Source: Pseudomonas sp. GV085
GTDB lineage: Bacteria; Pseudomonadota; Gammaproteobacteria; Pseudomonadales; Pseudomonadaceae
NCBI RefSeq assembly: GCF_003050925.1
Contig: NZ_QAOV01000021.1
Span: 1-64,000 of the forward strand
Direction of reading: 5' to 3'
DNA length: 64,000 nucleotides
Part shown: positions 50,924 to 59,903 of the stretch, in pieces
How positions within the stretch are numbered: the stretch's first letter is position 1
Layout: each line of letters starts with the position of its first letter
Position numbers and translations under genes: made by a program
Notes under the pieces: generated by a model
Seen by the model: the letters and a program-made list of their open reading frames with translations, nothing else
The model's database searches: none
Told to the model about the DNA's origin: nothing

Positions 50924-51790
50924 TCACCGAACCATCCCCCACCGTTTCACCGTCACCCGCTCCAAAGAATCAAACACCAGATTCTCCACCAGCAACCCAA
51001 TCAGAATCACCACCGCCAACCCGGCAAACACTTTGTCGGTATACAGCTCATTGCGGTTCTGAAAGATGTACCACCCTAGCCCGCCCTTCCCACTGGTCGC
51101 ACCAAACACCAGCTCAGCAGCAATCAACGTACGCCAGGCAAACGCCCAGCCGATTTTCAGCCCGGCGAGGATCGACGGCAGTGCTGCCGGGATCAGGATG
51201 AACAGCACGAAACGCATGCCCTTGAGGCCGTAGTTGCGCCCGGCCATGCGCAGGGTTTCCGAGACGCCGAGGAAGCCAGCGTAGGTGTTCAGCGCCAGCG
51301 CCCAGAGCACCGAATGCACCAGCACGAAAATCAGGCTGTTCTGGCCCAGTCCAAACCACAGCAGCGCCAGCGGCAGCAGGGCGATGGCCGGCAACGGGTT
51401 GAACATCGAGGTCAGGGTACTGAGCAGATCACGACCCAATTGCGTCGACACCGCCAGTGTGGTCAGGGCAAATGCCAGGGCGATGCCGATCAGGTAACCC
51501 TTGAGCAACACCACAAGGGAAATCCACACCTTGCCCAGCAATTCACCGCTGAGCAGGCCGTCGTACAACGCGTGAGCGGTTTGCACAAAACTCGGCAGCA
51601 GCAGGTCGTTGTTCTGATACCGCGCAACCGCTTCCCAAAGCACGGCGAGCAAAATCAGGATCAGGCTCTTACGTAGCCAGCCCTGTTGCCACAGACGTTG
51701 GCCGAGGAGTAATTCACGCTCCAGCCGCACGCTGGTCAGTGGCTGAAAAACCGTTTCGAACTCTTCACGCGGGGATGATAAATGGCTCAT
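50924..51790 (-). CDS. Sulfonate/taurine-type ABC transporter permease
   Basis: This 288-residue inner-membrane permease of the SsuC/TauC family has six hydrophobic segments and the docking loop LGVSETLRMAGRNYGLKGMR. It follows the ATPase gene by 21 nt and completes a dioxygenase-binding protein-ATPase-permease set. The substrate is not proven; a sulfonate or sulfate ester is likely from the dioxygenase. Confidence 0.92.
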   Translation of the reverse strand: MSHLSSPREEFETVFQPLTSVRLERELLLGQRLWQQGWLRKSLILILLAVLWEAVARYQNNDLLLPSFVQTAHALYDGLLSGELLGKVWISLVVLLKGYLIGIALAFALTTLAVSTQLGRDLLSTLTSMFNPLPAIALLPLALLWFGLGQNSLIFVLVHSVLWALALNTYAGFLGVSETLRMAGRNYGLKGMRFVLFILIPAALPSILAGLKIGWAFAWRTLIAAELVFGATSGKGGLGWYIFQNRNELYTDKVFAGLAVVILIGLLVENLVFDSLERVTVKRWGMVR

Positions 51791-51811
51791 CGGGCCCTCC
51801 TTTCAACTGGC

Positions 51812-52672
51812 TCAATAAGCGATGCGGATGTCGGCGAAACCCAGTTCATGATCGGCTTGGGTCGGCTGGCCTTCGTCGAACAACAGCCGATGGATGCGCC
51901 GCGCTGATTCCTGGAACGCCACCCCGCCAAGGCTGTGCAAATCGTATTGATGGCTGTGGACTTCCGCCCGCACCCGCCCCGGATGCGCAGACAGCAACAG
52001 GATGCGGTTGCCCACCACCAGCGCCTCTTCGATGGAGTGCGTGACGAACAGCAGCGTGAAACGCACTTCCTCCCAGAGCAGCAATAATTCTTCCTGCATC
52101 TTGCGTCGGGTCAGGGCATCGAGGGCGGCGAAGGGTTCGTCCATGAGGAGGATTTTCGGCTGCATCGCCAGTGCCCGAGCAATCGCAACCCGCGCCTTCA
52201 TCCCGCCCGACAGGGTATGCGGATAAGCATCGGCAAACGCTGCCAGACCGACCTTCTCCAGATAGTGCAACGCCCGCTCTTCGGCCTCTTTGCGCTTGAG
52301 GGTTTTCGAGGCCAGCAGCGGGAACATCACGTTCTGCTTGACGGTTTTCCACGGCGGCAGTTGATCGAACTCCTGGAACACCACGATCCGGTCCGGCCCC
52401 GGCGCATCGACGCGCCGGCCTTGCAGGCGGATCTCGCCTTCCACGGGCTGGATGAATCCAGCCGCAGCCTTGAGCAACGTCGACTTGCCGCAACCGGACG
52501 GTCCGAGCAGGACAAAACGGTCCGCCGGATCGATCTCGAAACTGACTTGATGGGTCGCCCGCACCACACGCTGCCGCGTGCGGTATTCGAGGCTGACGTT
52601 ATCGACCGACAGCAGCGCCTGGGCTGCCGCGATCGATTTGCTGACCGTGTGGCCTTGCAAAGGGGCATTCAT
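51812..52672 (-). CDS. Sulfonate/taurine-type ABC ATP-binding protein
   Basis: This 286-residue ATPase has Walker A (LGPSGCGKSTLLK), signature (LSGGMKARVAIARAL), Walker B (ILLMDEPFAALD) and switch His (VTHSIEEA), all of TauB/SsuB type. The start at 52672 (MNAPLQG) is chosen from the family N-terminus; GGAG lies about ten bases upstream. It lies 5 nt after the binding-protein stop. It energises the adjacent permease. Confidence 0.93.
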   Translation of the reverse strand: MNAPLQGHTVSKSIAAAQALLSVDNVSLEYRTRQRVVRATHQVSFEIDPADRFVLLGPSGCGKSTLLKAAAGFIQPVEGEIRLQGRRVDAPGPDRIVVFQEFDQLPPWKTVKQNVMFPLLASKTLKRKEAEERALHYLEKVGLAAFADAYPHTLSGGMKARVAIARALAMQPKILLMDEPFAALDALTRRKMQEELLLLWEEVRFTLLFVTHSIEEALVVGNRILLLSAHPGRVRAEVHSHQYDLHSLGGVAFQESARRIHRLLFDEGQPTQADHELGFADIRIAY

Positions 52673-52677
52673 TTCGG

Positions 52678-53703
52678 TCAGCTCCCTTGCAGCGGTTTGG
52701 CGTCCTGGAAGAAGTAGTCCTTCCATGAATCCGGTTTGTTTTTGATCGCGCCGACACGGTAGAGGAACTCGGCCAGCGGGTAAGTGTTTTTCGGCGTGAC
52801 GCTGAATTCGAACTGCGGGTTGTCGATGATTTTCAGCAACGCGGCGCGGTCGATCTTGGCCTTGGTAACGCGGATGTAAGTGTCCGCCGCCGCGCCTTTG
52901 TCGTGCTGGGCAAACGCGGCCGCTTCGGTCAGCGCATCAATGAATGCCTTGTAGGTTTTCGGGTTCTCGTCGCGGAATTTCTCGGTGGCGAACAGCACCG
53001 TCGGCGAGTTCGGACCGAGCAGGTCATAGGTGTTCAGCACCACGTGCACGTTGGGATTGGCCAGTTCCTGATCCTGGAACGGCGGGTTGGAAAAGTGCCC
53101 ACTCAGCTCGGTGCCGCCGGCCACCAACGCCGCTGTCGCGTCGGGATGTGGAACGGCGATGGTGTACTTGTCGAGGCGATTGAAGTCCTTGTCACCCCAC
53201 TGCTTGGCCGCCGCGTATTGCAGGAAGCGCGACTGCACCGACACGCCCACCGCCGGCACCGCAATACGGTCCTTCTCGGTGAAGTCAGCGATAGTTTTGA
53301 CCTTGGGGTTATTACTCACCAGGTAGTACGGAAAGTTGCCCAGGGAAGCCACGGCCTTGACGTTCTGCTTGCCATGGGTGCGGTCCCAGATGGTCAGCAG
53401 CGGGCCGACACCGGCACCGGCAATATCGATCGAGCCCGACAGCAACGCATCGTTGACCGCCGCACCGCCGGAGAGCTGGGTCCAGTCGACCTTGATGTCG
53501 ATGCCCTCCTGCTTGCCGTACTTCTCGATCAGGTTCTGATCGCGCACCACATTGAGCAGCAGGTAGACGATACCGAACTGCTCGGCAATGCGGATTTCAC
53601 CTTCGGCGTGGGCCACGGTCGGCGCCACCAGGCTGCCGGCAATCAGGCTCAAACCCAGGCCGATGGCGGCGGCCAGCGGTGCGAATGGAAGACGTTTGGA
53701 CAT
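52678..53703 (-). CDS. ABC substrate-binding protein of sulfonate/taurine type
   Basis: This 341-residue periplasmic protein has a signal peptide (about 1-33, cleavage after AHA) and an NMT1/TauA-like binding fold (RIAEQFGIVYLLLNVVRDQN, LSGGAAVNDALLSGSIDIAGAG). It follows the dioxygenase by 18 nt and precedes the ATPase by 5 nt. The ligand is likely an organosulfur compound, but taurine, alkanesulfonate or sulfate ester cannot be separated from the sequence alone. Confidence 0.9.
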   Translation of the reverse strand: MSKRLPFAPLAAAIGLGLSLIAGSLVAPTVAHAEGEIRIAEQFGIVYLLLNVVRDQNLIEKYGKQEGIDIKVDWTQLSGGAAVNDALLSGSIDIAGAGVGPLLTIWDRTHGKQNVKAVASLGNFPYYLVSNNPKVKTIADFTEKDRIAVPAVGVSVQSRFLQYAAAKQWGDKDFNRLDKYTIAVPHPDATAALVAGGTELSGHFSNPPFQDQELANPNVHVVLNTYDLLGPNSPTVLFATEKFRDENPKTYKAFIDALTEAAAFAQHDKGAAADTYIRVTKAKIDRAALLKIIDNPQFEFSVTPKNTYPLAEFLYRVGAIKNKPDSWKDYFFQDAKPLQGS

Positions 53704-53721
53704 GATCAGATCTCCGACAAA

Positions 53722-54609
53722 TCAGAAAGGCGCGTCGCCCTGGATGGTGGTGCGATACAGCTTGCGGCGCAGATGGCTGGGGCATCCGGCGGCGAGGTGG
53801 ATCAGCGAACGGTTGTCCCAGAACACCAGGTCATGGGGCTGCCATTGATGGCGGTAGATGTTTTGCGGCAGCACGCTGTGGGCGTAGAGCTCGGTCAGCA
53901 GTTGCTGGCTCTCGTCTTCCGGCAGGCCAACGATGCGGGTGGTGAACCCTTCGCTGACGAACAGTGCCTTGCGGCCGTTTTCCGGATGGGTGCGCACGAC
54001 CGGGTGCACCACTTCAGCGACCTGGGCGAGTTGCTCCGGGGTCAGGGTCGGGCGCCAGTTGCCTTCGAATTTTGTTTCGCTGTATCGCGCCGTGTACGAG
54101 TGTGCCGCCGAGCGGCCTTCCACCGCTTTGCGCAATGCGACCGGCAGGTTGTCCCAGGCTTTGTGCATGTCGGCGAACAGCGTGTCGCCACCCTCCGCTG
54201 GCAGCTCTTGGGCATGCAGCATCGAGCCCAGGCTCGGCAGCTCCTTATAAGAAAGATCGGAGTGCCAGAACTTCCCGGCATCACCGAGGCCGATGTTCTG
54301 GCCGTTCTCGATGATGTTGGAAACGATGAGGATTTCCGGATGCCCTGCCAGCAGGAACTGCTTGAGCACGTGGATCTGCAACACGCCAAAGCGACGGCTG
54401 AAATCGATGTGCTGTTCGGGGGTGATGCGCTGGTCGCGGAACACCACCACATGATGGTCCAGGTGCGCGCGGTGAATGCGTGCGAAGTCCTGATTATTGA
54501 TTGGACGGGACAGATCGAGGCCGATGATTTCGGCCCCCACCGCTCCGCTGAACGGGCGGATTTCAAAGAACTGTGGCGCGATGCTTGGCGAAGCTGAAGC
54601 TGCAGACAT
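53722..54609 (-). CDS. TauD/TfdA-family 2-oxoglutarate dioxygenase
   Basis: This 295-residue Fe(II)/2-oxoglutarate dioxygenase has the iron site His116-x-Asp118 (KFWHSDLSY) and His271 (SLIHLAAGC), and an arginine near the C-terminus (LYRTTIQGD) placed for 2-oxoglutarate. It heads the operon dioxygenase-SBP-ATPase-permease. It is only distantly similar to the AtsK-like protein at 4662, so it may act on a different sulfonate or on another organic acid. The ATG has GGGAG six bases upstream. The upstream region carries the AT-rich motif at 54741-54763. Confidence 0.88.
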   Translation of the reverse strand: MSAASASPSIAPQFFEIRPFSGAVGAEIIGLDLSRPINNQDFARIHRAHLDHHVVVFRDQRITPEQHIDFSRRFGVLQIHVLKQFLLAGHPEILIVSNIIENGQNIGLGDAGKFWHSDLSYKELPSLGSMLHAQELPAEGGDTLFADMHKAWDNLPVALRKAVEGRSAAHSYTARYSETKFEGNWRPTLTPEQLAQVAEVVHPVVRTHPENGRKALFVSEGFTTRIVGLPEDESQQLLTELYAHSVLPQNIYRHQWQPHDLVFWDNRSLIHLAAGCPSHLRRKLYRTTIQGDAPF

Positions 54610-54740
54610 AAATCACTCCCACGCACGGCACGCTCAAAGGCGCGCGCGTCGATCAGAAACTCACGGAGATCCCGTGTTGGTTCGTGTCGTGCGGCGCGCC
54701 GATTGGTCGGCAGGTACGCAGGAGGTTGACTTTATAGACA

Positions 54741-54763
54741 TAAGAATTGAAATTTAAATACCG
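54741..54763. promoter_or_regulatory. AT-rich motif shared by sulfur operons, copy 3
   Basis: ATAAGAATTGAAATTTAAAT followed by ACC lies 132 nt upstream of the dioxygenase start and resembles the atsK-sftR motif at 5687-5708 in sequence and orientation. It may mark a common sulfur-starvation regulator. Confidence 0.4.
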
Positions 54764-54861
54764 ATAGCGAATAACGATATGGCGATTGCTAAGGAGATGG
54801 GGGGAATCGTGGTGTGACTTTATTTGTCACTTTCTGACAGGATTGTGGTGTTTTGGCGGAC

Positions 54862-54955
54862 GCTATCGCGAGCAAGCTCGCTCCTACAGGGGTTCTCCGT
54901 TGGGCACAAAATTGTGTTCCAGCAAAAATCCATGTGGGAGCGAGCTTGCTCCGGG
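54862..54955. repeat. REP-like pair with one altered arm
   Basis: One arm is a regular GCGAGCAAGCTCGCTCC type; the second arm ends GAGCTTGCTCCGGGCGG rather than GCTCGCGA, so its outer part has diverged or been replaced. Confidence 0.8.
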
Positions 54956-54994
54956 CGGCGTTCCGACGAAGAGGCCATCAGCCTCGATGAATTT

Positions 54995-56359
54995 CTAGCG
55001 CTCGTGCAGCGCCTCGGCTCGCGCGCGGATGATCGGCTTGAGCAGGTAGCTGAGGACAGTCTTCTTGCCGGTGATGATGTCCACCGAAGCCACCATCCCC
55101 GGAATGATCAGCAACGGCTTTTCATCGGTGCCCAAGTGACTGCGGTCGGTGCGCAGCTTGATGATGTAGTAGGTGGTCTTCTTGTCTTCGTCGGTGATGG
55201 TGTCAGCGCCGATCTGCTCAAGCCTGGCCTTCAGACCGCCGTAGATGGTGTAGTCATAGGCGGTGAATTTCACCGTCGCTTCCTGCCCCGGATGCAGGAA
55301 CGCGATGTCCTGCGGGCGGATCTTCGCCTCGACCAGCAAGGTGTCGTCCAGCGGCACGATTTCCACCATGTCGCTGCCTGGCTGGATAACCCCGCCGATG
55401 GTATTGACCAGCAACTTGTTGACGATACCCCGCACCGGCGAAGTGACCAGCGTCCGGCTGACCCGGTCTTCCAGGGCCTTGCCGGTGGCCTGGGCCTTGT
55501 TCAGGTCGGTGCGTGCTTCGTTGAGTTGGGTCAGGGCTTCGCTACGGAATTTGCCACGGGTTTCATCGACCTTGCGCTGCACTTCCTTGATTGCCGATTC
55601 GGCACGTGGAATGGCCAGGGTGGTGGCGTCGAGCTGACCACGGGTCTCGGCTTCGGCACGCCTGAGGCGCAGGACTTCCACCGGCGATACCGCGCCCTGG
55701 GCCACCAACGGCTCGGACATGCTGATTTCCTGACGCTGGAAGCCCAATTGCTGGCGATACTGCGCCTGCTTGGACGTGAATTCGCGCAGCTCCTGCTGGC
55801 GCTGGATCAGCTGCTCCTGCAAGCCGCCAATCTCGTCGTGCAACTGTTGGCGGCGGCTTATATAGAGCGACTCTTCGCTCTTGGCCTGACCCGGCACGGC
55901 CTTGAGTACATCTTCGGGGAAGTTCAGCGGGCGATCTTCGACCTCGGCGCTCAGGCGTTCGACCCGCAGCAGCATCGACAACCGATCGGCCTCGGTTTCA
56001 CCGACGTTCGAAGCAAATCGCGTGTCGTCCAGGCGAATCAGCGGTGCGCCGGCCTCGACGATCTGGCCTTCCTTGACGAACAGCTCGGCAACGATGCCGC
56101 CCTCGAGGTTCTGGATTTTTTGGATCTTCGACGATGGAATCGCCTTGCCGTCGCCCTTGGTCACTTCGTCGATGACCGCGAAGTTGGCCCAGAGCATCAG
56201 GAATACAAAGAAAGCGATGATCGCCCAGATCGTCAGCCGCACCACTCGCGGCGCATCCTCGATCAGCGCCTTGTTGACCTCCGGCAGCGGCTGGCCCTGC
56301 AGCGAAGCAGCGCCTTTGAAGTAGCGACGGATCGAATCCTTACCCGACTTAAGCAACAC
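54995..56359 (-). CDS. lapC: LapC-like type I secretion membrane-fusion protein
   Basis: This 454-residue HlyD-family adaptor has an N-terminal helix (about 41-60), long coiled-coil arms (about 140-300), and the barrel region. The GTG start at 56359 has AAGGGG about 7 bases upstream within lapB and overlaps the lapB stop by 11 bases, so the genes are coupled. Together with LapB and LapE it exports the LapA adhesin. It is the last gene of lapE-lapB-lapC. Confidence 0.92.
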   Translation of the reverse strand: MLLKSGKDSIRRYFKGAASLQGQPLPEVNKALIEDAPRVVRLTIWAIIAFFVFLMLWANFAVIDEVTKGDGKAIPSSKIQKIQNLEGGIVAELFVKEGQIVEAGAPLIRLDDTRFASNVGETEADRLSMLLRVERLSAEVEDRPLNFPEDVLKAVPGQAKSEESLYISRRQQLHDEIGGLQEQLIQRQQELREFTSKQAQYRQQLGFQRQEISMSEPLVAQGAVSPVEVLRLRRAEAETRGQLDATTLAIPRAESAIKEVQRKVDETRGKFRSEALTQLNEARTDLNKAQATGKALEDRVSRTLVTSPVRGIVNKLLVNTIGGVIQPGSDMVEIVPLDDTLLVEAKIRPQDIAFLHPGQEATVKFTAYDYTIYGGLKARLEQIGADTITDEDKKTTYYIIKLRTDRSHLGTDEKPLLIIPGMVASVDIITGKKTVLSYLLKPIIRARAEALHER

Positions 56360-58514
56360 TGATCTGCCCCTTCTTCAACGCTTCCATCACCGCGGCTTTC
56401 GGGCCGTCGGCGAGTATCTGCCCGCGGTCGATCACGATCAGTCGATCGACCAGCGACAACAGCGATGCCCGGTGCGTCACCAGCACCATGGTCTTGTTTT
56501 CGATCACCGCTGCCAGGCGCTGCTTGAGGCGTTCTTCGCCGGTGTTGTCCATAGCACTGGTCGGTTCGTCGAGCAGCAGGATCGGCGGATTGAGCAGCAA
56601 TGCGCGGGCCAGGGCGACGTTTTGCCGTTGACCACCGGAAAGGTTCTGCCCGCGCTCGCCCACTTGCAGCTCATAGCCCTGCGGATGCAGGCGCGCGTAT
56701 TCGTGGACGCCGGCCAGCTCTGCCGCTTGCAACACCAGTTCGTCCTCGACATACCGCGCACCGGAAACCAGGTTGTCGCGCAAGGTGCCGGCGAGCAACT
56801 GAATGTCCTGGGGCACGTAGCCAATGTTGTAGCGCAGCTCGCTGACGTCGATCTGGCGAATATCCACACCATCGACCAACAACGAGCCATCATCTGGCTG
56901 ATACAGCCCCACCAGCAATTTCGCCAGCGAGCTCTTGCCCGAACCGCTTCGGCCAATGATGCCGACCTTCTCGCCGGGACGAATCGACAGGTTGATGTTC
57001 TTCAGCGCCAGGTTCTGCTGTTGCGGGTAGGTGAAGTTGAGCTGGCGGCACTCAATACCGCCCTGCAGCACCTTGCGGCTGAGCGGACGCTCTTCGAAAT
57101 TGCGCTCCTGGGGCAGCTCCATCATCTGGTCGACCGAGGTCATGGTCACCCGCGCCTGCTGATAACGGGTCAACAACCCGGACAGTGACGCCAGCGGGCT
57201 GAGCGCTCGGCCACTGAGCATGTAGCAGGCAATCAGGCCGCCCATGCTCAGGTGACCGTCGATGATCTGGTACACGCCGAAGACGATCATGATCACCCCG
57301 GCCAGTTGCTGGATCAGCAAGGTGATGTTCATCGCCAGACCGGAGAGCATTTTCACCCGCAACTCAAGACGACTGAGGGTGCCGATGGTCTGTTCCCACT
57401 GGTACTGGCGCTCGCTTTCGGCGTTGTTGACCTTCACCGCATCCAGGCCGGCCAGGGTTTCGATCAGGCTCGACTGACGCTCGGCCCCCAGCGCCATGGT
57501 CCGTTCCATGGTTGCCACCAGGGGTTTCTGCAAGGCGTAGCCGATGGCCAGGGCGATCGGGAATGCCAGCACCGGAATCCACACCAGGTACCCGCCAAGG
57601 ATCGCGATGACGATAAAGATCAGAATCGTGAACGGCAGGTCGATCAGGCTGGTCAGTGTCAGCGAGGCGAGGAAGTCCCGCAGGCTCTGGAACTCATGGA
57701 TGTTCTGGGCAAAGCTGCCGACCCGCGCCGGCCGGTATTTCATGGCCATGCCGACGATGCGCTCGAACAGCGTGGCCGAGATGATCAGGTCGGTTTTCTT
57801 GCCGGCCAGGTCCAGGCACAGGCTACGCAGGCTTTTCAGGATCAGGTCGAAGAGGTAGGCGCCCGTGATGCCGAGTGCCAGCACCCAGAGCGTCGCTTCG
57901 GCCTGGTTCGGCACGACGCGGTCGTACACGTTCATCACGAACAACGGCGCAGCCATGGCAATGATGTTGATCAGAAAACTGGCGGCAATGGCGTCGACAT
58001 ACAACCAGCGCGAACGCTTGAGGGTGTCGCGAAACCACGAGCGCGCACGCGGAATCAGCGTGCCGTGGTTGACGTCGAATTTGTGCTGGGGCTGAGCGAA
58101 AAAGACCTTGTCGGTGTAGTCGTCGGCCAGCAGTTCGCGAGTGACCAGGGACTCACCGCCATCGCTTTCGCTGAGCAGCACCCGCGCCTGATCTTCGCCT
58201 TGCCAGCCAAGCAGGACAGCACTGCGACCGTCCTTGAGCAGCAACAATGCCGGCATGGCAATCGCCGGAATATCCTTCAGCTTGCGTTGCAGCACCCGAC
58301 CTTGCAGCCCAGCGCGAGCTGCCGCACGTGGCAGCAAGTCGACACTCAAGCGTTGCTCGGGCAGCGGCAGGCCGGTGGTCAGCATTGCCGCGCTGGCAGG
58401 CTTCTGGTGCAGCATGCAAAGAGCGAGCAGACCATCCAGTAACGGATCGTCATGCAACGCGCGCGGATCATGAATGAGTTGAACCCGACTGACTTCTGAT
58501 TCCACGCTCGGCAC
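56349..58514 (-). CDS. lapB: LapB-like type I secretion ABC transporter
   Basis: This 721-residue ATPase exporter has an N-terminal C39-peptidase-like domain (about 25-145) that appears non-catalytic, a six-helix membrane domain (about 165-450), and an ABC ATPase (Walker A GRSGSGKSSLAKLL, signature NLSGGQRQNVALARALL, Walker B ILLLDEPTSAMD). It is homologous to LapB of P. fluorescens, which secretes LapA. The start is uncertain: GTG at 58514 or a second GTG at 58505 (MESEVSRVQL). It follows lapE by 33 nt. Confidence 0.93.
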   Translation of the reverse strand: MPSVESEVSRVQLIHDPRALHDDPLLDGLLALCMLHQKPASAAMLTTGLPLPEQRLSVDLLPRAAARAGLQGRVLQRKLKDIPAIAMPALLLLKDGRSAVLLGWQGEDQARVLLSESDGGESLVTRELLADDYTDKVFFAQPQHKFDVNHGTLIPRARSWFRDTLKRSRWLYVDAIAASFLINIIAMAAPLFVMNVYDRVVPNQAEATLWVLALGITGAYLFDLILKSLRSLCLDLAGKKTDLIISATLFERIVGMAMKYRPARVGSFAQNIHEFQSLRDFLASLTLTSLIDLPFTILIFIVIAILGGYLVWIPVLAFPIALAIGYALQKPLVATMERTMALGAERQSSLIETLAGLDAVKVNNAESERQYQWEQTIGTLSRLELRVKMLSGLAMNITLLIQQLAGVIMIVFGVYQIIDGHLSMGGLIACYMLSGRALSPLASLSGLLTRYQQARVTMTSVDQMMELPQERNFEERPLSRKVLQGGIECRQLNFTYPQQQNLALKNINLSIRPGEKVGIIGRSGSGKSSLAKLLVGLYQPDDGSLLVDGVDIRQIDVSELRYNIGYVPQDIQLLAGTLRDNLVSGARYVEDELVLQAAELAGVHEYARLHPQGYELQVGERGQNLSGGQRQNVALARALLLNPPILLLDEPTSAMDNTGEERLKQRLAAVIENKTMVLVTHRASLLSLVDRLIVIDRGQILADGPKAAVMEALKKGQISVA

Positions 58515-58547
58515 TCTTGGCTAACAATTGAACAACGAAGGTCCCGC

Positions 58548-59903
58548 TCAATTCATACCGGGCAATTGAACCTTGGGCTTCACGTCGTTCTGCACAACGG
58601 ATGCCAATGGTGCGACCACTCCCTGGCTTTTGAGCAATTCGCCCATGGTCGCCTTGATACGGTACTGAGTAAATAACTGAGTGTTCTTGATCTCCGCCAG
58701 ACGACGAGAGGAGGTAAACAGTTCGTTTTCACTGTCGAGCAAATCGAGCAGGGTGCGCTCGCCGAGGCTGAACTGACGCTGGTAAGCGGTCCGCACGGCG
58801 GTGCTGTGATCGACGTATTGCTGGGCGATCGGCACCTGCGCGTTGGCGTTGTTCAGGGCATTCCAGGCCAGGCCCAGCTCTTCATTCAATTGGCGCAGGG
58901 CGTTGTTGCGGATGTCCAGCGCCTGGTTCGACAGGTAGGACTTGGATTCCAGATCGGCCTTGTTGCTGCCGCCGGAGTACAGGTTGAAGCGCATGCGCAG
59001 CATGGCTTGCCATTCGTTGTCGTGGCCGTTCTGGCCATCAATATCGTTGTTCGCGGTGCGACCCAATTCAGCATCGAAGCGTGGGTAGAAGGTCGACTTG
59101 GCCGTGTCGTACTGCTTCTCGGCAGCGGCGATATCGGATTCGGCCGAGCGCAGGATCGGGCTGTTTTCCAGCATCTGCGCGCGGGCTTCATTCAGATTGG
59201 CCGGCATCAGCGCCATGAAGCTCGCCGGACGCTCCAGTTGATCCGGCATCTGGCCGACAGCGGAGAGGTAGTTGGTTTCGGCGTCAGCCAGGTTGGTCTG
59301 CTCGGTGATCAGGTTGTTGCGCGCCTGGGCCATCCGCGCCTCGGCCTGATCGAGGTCGGCGCCGCTGCCGACGCCGCGCTGGGTGCGCAGCTGGATCTGG
59401 TCGTAAATGCGTTGGTGGCTCTTGAGGTTGTCCTCGGCCAGACGCACGAATTCGCGACGGGTCAGCACGTCGAGATAAACCTGGGCCACGGTCAGCCCGG
59501 TACGCTCGGAAGTACTCAGCAGCGAGTAGGCGCGGGAGTTGACGGCGGCTTGTTGACGCCCAACTTCGCTGGACGTCGCAAAACCGTCAAAAACCATTTG
59601 GCTCAGACGCAAACTGGACTCACTGCGATTCAGGGTTTCCCAGTGCTTGTTGCCGCTGCTGTCCGTGCGTGTAGTCACGCTATCTGTGCCTTCACGACCG
59701 TAACCACCCAGCAGGTCGACCCGTGGCAGGTATCCACCTTTCGCAGCCTTCAATTGATAGTCCGCAGCCAATCGGCTGTTGACGCCTGCCTGGACTTCCG
59801 GATGGACATCCAGCGCTTGTTGCATGGCGTCTGGCAAGGACTGCGCCTGGACGAAAGACGCGGCGAGGACGAAAGGTATAACCATGAACAAAGGCGAACG
59901 CAT
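58548..59903 (-). CDS. lapE: LapE-like TolC-family outer-membrane protein
   Basis: This 451-residue protein has a signal peptide (about 1-21, ending VQA before QSLPDAM) and the TolC layout of two repeated halves with long helices. It would be the outer-membrane pore of the LapE-LapB-LapC exporter for LapA. The start at 59903 (MRSPLFM) gives a clean signal peptide; a longer frame to 59939 is less likely. It is divergent from lapA with a shared 356-nt control region. Confidence 0.9.
   Translation of the reverse strand: MRSPLFMVIPFVLAASFVQAQSLPDAMQQALDVHPEVQAGVNSRLAADYQLKAAKGGYLPRVDLLGGYGREGTDSVTTRTDSSGNKHWETLNRSESSLRLSQMVFDGFATSSEVGRQQAAVNSRAYSLLSTSERTGLTVAQVYLDVLTRREFVRLAEDNLKSHQRIYDQIQLRTQRGVGSGADLDQAEARMAQARNNLITEQTNLADAETNYLSAVGQMPDQLERPASFMALMPANLNEARAQMLENSPILRSAESDIAAAEKQYDTAKSTFYPRFDAELGRTANNDIDGQNGHDNEWQAMLRMRFNLYSGGSNKADLESKSYLSNQALDIRNNALRQLNEELGLAWNALNNANAQVPIAQQYVDHSTAVRTAYQRQFSLGERTLLDLLDSENELFTSSRRLAEIKNTQLFTQYRIKATMGELLKSQGVVAPLASVVQNDVKPKVQLPGMN

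Larger units (their letters stand above)
54610..54994. other. Gap between the dioxygenase operon and lapC
   Basis: The 385-nt gap holds the control region of the dioxygenase operon (motif at 54741-54763), the REP-like pair at 54862-54955, and nothing recognised as a gene. Confidence 0.55.
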
